64,000 nucleotides of DNA from Algoriphagus formosus (GTDB lineage: Bacteria; Bacteroidota; Bacteroidia; Cytophagales; Cyclobacteriaceae). Below the pieces are notes generated by a model, which saw nothing but the letters and a program-made list of their open reading frames with translations, did not search any database and was not told the DNA's origin. This document shows positions 61,244-64,000 of the stretch, piece after piece. Every line of letters begins with the position of its first letter. Position 1 is the stretch's first letter. The DNA is taken from contig NZ_NIUC01000002.1 of assembly GCF_002807035.1 (NCBI RefSeq), positions 1,269,267 to 1,333,266 on the forward strand, read 5' to 3'. The position numbers and the translations under genes were made by a program.

Positions 61244-62347
61244 ATGTACCTAAAGTCCCTGGAACTCTTACAATTCAAAAACCATGAGAAAACCCGGCTG
61301 GACTTTTCCCCTCAGATTAATTGCTTTACTGGCCTCAACGGAAGCGGCAAGACCAATGTTTTGGATGGGATTCATTACCTCTCCCTTACCAAAAGTGCGG
61401 TCCAATCGAGCGATTCGCTGAATGTTCGGCATGATCAGGGCTTTTTTGCGATCAAAGGGCAATTTGAAATTCAAGAAAAGCCACTGGAGGTCAGATGCAC
61501 CTTTGAACTCGGAAAAAAGAAGCAAATCTGGCAAAATGGGAAAACGCTTGACAAAACCTCTGAGCATGTAGGGCTAATTCCCTTGGTGTTGATTGCCCCT
61601 GATGATACCGAATTGATCAAAGGAGGGAGTGAAGGTCGTCGGAAGTTTTTTGATGGATTACTTTCCCAACTCGATCGGCAGTACCTGAATAAACTCATTC
61701 GCTATCATCATTTTCTGAAGCAGCGAAATGCTCTTTTGAAGCAATTTGCCGAGACGGGAAGAAGAGATATGACCTTATTGGGAAGCTATGACGAGGAAAT
61801 GATCCGTTTGAGCCAGGAGCTGGCGCAAAGAAGGTCCCAACTCATGGAGGAAGTGGCGCCCATGCTTCAGGCGCATTATGAAGAAATCTCTCAGGGTCAG
61901 GAGAAAGTAACCATTCAGTATCAGACCGAGGCACTTCGGGAGGATTTTGGAGATTATTTTATGAGTCTTCGCAAGAAGGATCAGATCACTAAAAACTCCA
62001 ATGCTGGCGTCCATAAAGATGACTACAATTTCCTGATTGGAGATCACCCCATCCGGAAGATTGGCAGTCAGGGACAGCAGAAGTCCTTCATTATCGCTTT
62101 GAAACTGGCCCAATTTCAGATTTTCGAAAAAGACCGGGGGGAGAAGCCTTTATTATTGTTGGATGATATTTTTGACAAGCTGGATGATACCCGTATCGCC
62201 CAATTGATGCAGCTGATCTCACGCCACACCTTTGGGCAAATCTTTCTGACCGATGCCCGACCCGAGCGATCGCATGCCATCCTCACGCAATTGGATTCCG
62301 AGGTCTTTTTCTTTGGGGTGGAAATGGGGAAGGTGGAAAGGGAATAA
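61244..62347 (+). CDS. recF: DNA replication and repair protein RecF
   Basis: SMC-like ATPase that loads RecA at gaps. 367 residues: MYLKSLELLQFKNHEKTRLDF, Walker A FTGLNGSGKTN, signature KIGSQGQQKSFIIALKLAQ and Walker B PLLLLDDIFDKLDDTR with the terminal FLTDARPE. Full length. Not next to dnaA or dnaN here, as is common in Bacteroidota. Confidence 0.96.
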   Translation: MYLKSLELLQFKNHEKTRLDFSPQINCFTGLNGSGKTNVLDGIHYLSLTKSAVQSSDSLNVRHDQGFFAIKGQFEIQEKPLEVRCTFELGKKKQIWQNGKTLDKTSEHVGLIPLVLIAPDDTELIKGGSEGRRKFFDGLLSQLDRQYLNKLIRYHHFLKQRNALLKQFAETGRRDMTLLGSYDEEMIRLSQELAQRRSQLMEEVAPMLQAHYEEISQGQEKVTIQYQTEALREDFGDYFMSLRKKDQITKNSNAGVHKDDYNFLIGDHPIRKIGSQGQQKSFIIALKLAQFQIFEKDRGEKPLLLLDDIFDKLDDTRIAQLMQLISRHTFGQIFLTDARPERSHAILTQLDSEVFFFGVEMGKVERE

Positions 62348-62371
62348 AAAAAGAGGCTTCAGCCTCTTTTC
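62346..62371. terminator. Shared terminator between recF and the nucleotidyltransferase gene
   Basis: Perfect 9-bp stem AAAAGAGGC (62349-62357) / GCCTCTTTT (62362-62370) with TTCA loop, A run on one side and T run on the other. It serves both convergent genes. Confidence 0.88.
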
Positions 62372-62372
62372 A

Positions 62373-63278
62373 TTATTTCCACAAATCTCCAGGGTATTCC
62401 CCGGTTTCGTGTAGCTTTTTCAATGCCTCGATGACCACCGGCTTGTCTTCGGTGTAGGTCACACCAAACCAGGTTTTGCCACCGGGAAGAATCTCGAACG
62501 CCGCTTTTCCAGATTGAATCAGGTTATTGGCTACCGTTGGGATATAAAATTCCGATTTGAGGTTTTCGAGATTGGCGGGGAGAAATTCCTTCCACATTTG
62601 CTCGATATCCCCAAACACATCCGGATGAAAACCCCAAAAATTCATAGAGACAGGCGTGTTTTCTGCAATTTCGATCACTTCGCCCTCTCCCCGACTGAGA
62701 ATTTGCCCTCCTTCTCTTGCGATGGAGGTTCGCTCAGTCATTCCGATCAGTTGCCCCTTTTCATTGGTTTTGCAGACTCCACGGCTGACGGTTCCGTTTT
62801 CGGAAAGCACATTTTGTATGGCATAGCCAACCATGGCATGTAGATCCGGACGAACCTCCGTGGAGAGGAATTTGCCTAAGACCTCAAATGCTTCTTTTCC
62901 GTAAAAATCATCCGCATTGATCACCGCAAAAGGCTCCTTCACGGCATCTTTGGCACAAAGAACGGCGTGGGCGGTACCGAAGGGTTTTACTCGGTCTGCT
63001 TGCTTCAATTCTGCAGGCACAAAGCTATCCAAGGATTGAATCACCCAATCCACTTCTATTTTGCCCTCCAATTTTGGAAGGAATTTTTCTTTGGCCACCT
63101 CCAAGATTTCCTCTCGAACGATGAAAACTACTTTTCCAAAGCCTGCCCGAATCGCATCAAAAATGGAATATTCTAAAATAGTTTCTCCACTGGGACCAAA
63201 GCCGTCAATCTGCTTATTGCCACCATATCGGCTGCCCATTCCTGCTGCTAGTACTACTAAAGTTGGTTTCTGAGTCAT
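62373..63278 (-). CDS. Sugar nucleotidyltransferase-like (NTP transferase) protein
   Basis: 301 residues. N-terminal motif LVVLAAGMGSRYGGNKQIDGFGPSGETILEYS has the GxGxR-type loop and Lys of nucleotidyltransferases, and FAVINADDFYG gives the metal-binding Asp pair. The KPFGTAHAVLCAKD stretch is the nucleotide site. Likely joins an NTP to a sugar phosphate for cell-wall or exopolysaccharide use; substrate unknown. Convergent with recF, ended by the shared hairpin. Confidence 0.85.
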   Translation of the reverse strand: MTQKPTLVVLAAGMGSRYGGNKQIDGFGPSGETILEYSIFDAIRAGFGKVVFIVREEILEVAKEKFLPKLEGKIEVDWVIQSLDSFVPAELKQADRVKPFGTAHAVLCAKDAVKEPFAVINADDFYGKEAFEVLGKFLSTEVRPDLHAMVGYAIQNVLSENGTVSRGVCKTNEKGQLIGMTERTSIAREGGQILSRGEGEVIEIAENTPVSMNFWGFHPDVFGDIEQMWKEFLPANLENLKSEFYIPTVANNLIQSGKAAFEILPGGKTWFGVTYTEDKPVVIEALKKLHETGEYPGDLWK

Positions 63279-63561
63279 ATCCTTTTTTCACTGATAAAAA
63301 ACGCTGCAAAATTAAGCGAATTGCCGGGGAGCACAAGGTAAGAAGGAATTGATTTGTTGTGATCGAGCTTTATTTTTAACCTTATGTCTTTAGAAATACT
63401 GATTAATTTTTATTGAAAGGATAAAATTGAAACCAGAATTGGCTTTTTAAATAAAAAATTTTTGAATAGGGGATAAAAAATAAACCGATTTTTGATTTTT
63501 ATTTAATTTTTGAATTACTTTCATGCCAAATTCCTAAAGAACCTCAAAACCTATTGTGAAA
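63279..63561. other. AT-rich promoter region of glnB-amtB
   Basis: 283 nt with no gene, extremely AT-rich at 63430-63520. It must hold promoters for glnB and for the divergent nucleotidyltransferase. TTTG at 63491 and TACTTTC at 63516 loosely resemble a Bacteroidota -33/-7 pair, but spacing is 21 nt. I see no sigma-54 GG-GC pair. Confidence 0.4.
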
Positions 63562-63934
63562 ATGAAAAAAATAGAAGCGATCATCCGGACTTCCCGCTTC
63601 GAAGAGATTCATAATTGTCTCTCGGGCTTAGGAGTCAAATTCCTTTCTTTTTACGAAATCAAAGGGATGGGCTTTGAGCACGCACGCCAAGAAATGTATC
63701 GCGGTGTGGCTTACGAACCTGCTTACATTCCGAGAACAAAGCTAGAACTCATCGTACCGGATGAACTCAAGGATGGGGTCATTCAATGTATTCTCCGGGA
63801 AGGAAAAACCGGGGAAATCGGGGATGGAAAAATCTTTGTCTTCGATGTATTGGAGGCCTATCGAATCCGAAATAATGACACAGGCGAAAGCGCCCTTTAA
63901 GCATCTCAAACCTATCTGAATCTTCTCAAACCTA
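63541..63934 (+). repeat. Short repeat CTCAAA(A)CCTAT before glnB and amtB starts
   Basis: CCTCAAAACCTAT (63542-63554), ATCTCAAACCTAT (63903-63915) and TTCTCAAACCTAT (63923-63935) occur just before the glnB start and twice before the amtB start. They may mark a translational or regulatory signal shared by the two genes. Confidence 0.4.
63562..63900 (+). CDS. glnB: PII nitrogen regulatory protein (GlnB/GlnK)
   Basis: Trimeric sensor of 2-oxoglutarate, ATP and ADP. 112 residues from ATG 63562 (a GTG at 63556 would add two). It starts MKKIEAIIRTSRFEEIHNCL; the T-loop has MYRGVAYEPAYIPRTKLELIV with Tyr51 in the place of the uridylylated Tyr of the enteric protein; C-terminus GEIGDGKIFVFDVLEAYRIR. 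The amtB gene begins 33 nt later, so it is probably a GlnK-type regulator of ammonium uptake. Confidence 0.95.
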   Translation: MKKIEAIIRTSRFEEIHNCLSGLGVKFLSFYEIKGMGFEHARQEMYRGVAYEPAYIPRTKLELIVPDELKDGVIQCILREGKTGEIGDGKIFVFDVLEAYRIRNNDTGESAL

Positions 63935-64000
63935 TGCAAGAATTATTTACCGTCAACAATCTATGGATGATGATGGCCACGATTCTGGTTTTCATCATGC
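63934..64000 (+). CDS. amtB: Ammonium transporter, start only (cut by window edge)
   Basis: Twenty-two codons from ATG 63934: MQELFTVNNLWMMMATILVF, matching the NNLWMLxATxLVFxM opening of Amt proteins that lack a long signal peptide. Its place 33 nt behind a PII gene is the classic glnK-amtB order. The rest lies beyond the window. Confidence 0.85.
   Translation, partial: MQELFTVNNLWMMMATILVFIM

Noticed and set aside
1..64000. tRNA, rRNA, transposase or phage genes
   Set aside because: I looked for T-loop words, rRNA core words and DDE or tyrosine recombinase motifs in the frames and found none I could support.

Overview
The window reads as chromosomal DNA of a pigmented, non-fermenting Bacteroidota, most likely order Cytophagales and close to Algoriphagus/Cyclobacteriaceae. 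Evidence: a PorP/SprF protein paired with a giant SprB-type adhesin carrying a CHU_C/type B sorting domain (type IX secretion and gliding), a carotenoid cluster with CrtI, CrtZ and CruF-like genes, many SCGG-type lipoprotein signals, DUF4221-like lipoproteins, and CRY-DASH photolyase. I infer the genus only from overall gene content. I saw no tRNA, rRNA, CRISPR array, transposase or phage gene.

Layout. 0-3.4 kb: light-linked carotenoid cluster on the minus strand (partial crtI, ECF sigma, CarH-like B12/MerR regulator, crtZ, cruF-like). 3.5-4.3 kb: DUF4286 and TspO. 4.5-12.6 kb: seven consecutive paralogous DUF4221-like lipoproteins in one operon-like run. 12.6-13.35 kb: repeat-rich non-coding DNA. 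13.4-18 kb: TRIC channel, then an outer-membrane protein, BCCT osmolyte transporter and Usp operon with operator-like repeats in front. 18-28.7 kb: small metabolic and hydrolytic genes (methyltransferase, patatin, VOC, AONS-like enzyme, beta-lactamase-like hydrolase, CRY-DASH, ChbG/YdjC, six-hairpin glycosidase). 28.7-32.6 kb: a DHFR-fold protein, two integron-like cassettes without integrase, then a sigma/anti-sigma-like pair. 32.7-37.6 kb: radA, polA. 37.6-47.7 kb: amidase, SprF-like and SprB-like genes. 47.9-52.9 kb: lysA, a two-component system and a dipeptide epimerase. 52.9-57.2 kb: M14 peptidase, SIMPL protein, OsmC, a PIN/UPF0175 toxin-antitoxin pair. 57.3-64 kb: lysC, ribH, TPR protein, pdhA, recF, nucleotidyltransferase, glnB and the start of amtB.

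Three signals stand out. (1) The exact DnaA-box 9-mer TTATCCACA occurs 16 times (both strands) between 18.1 and 27.1 kb, in several reading frames and between genes, but only twice in the rest of the window by my reading. (2) At 29.3-30.6 kb two short genes are each closed by a 128-bp hairpin element, and each cassette starts with a 9-nt sequence that is the exact reverse complement of the 9 nt opening its own 3' element. That is the split R'/R'' geometry of integron attC sites, with no integrase in view. (3) The seven-copy lipoprotein array shows patchwork identity between neighbours that suggests gene conversion. A further oddity is a shared 5' leader in front of ribH and an unrelated small membrane protein gene 27 kb away.

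All product names come from reading the sequence and recalling families. No database search was run.
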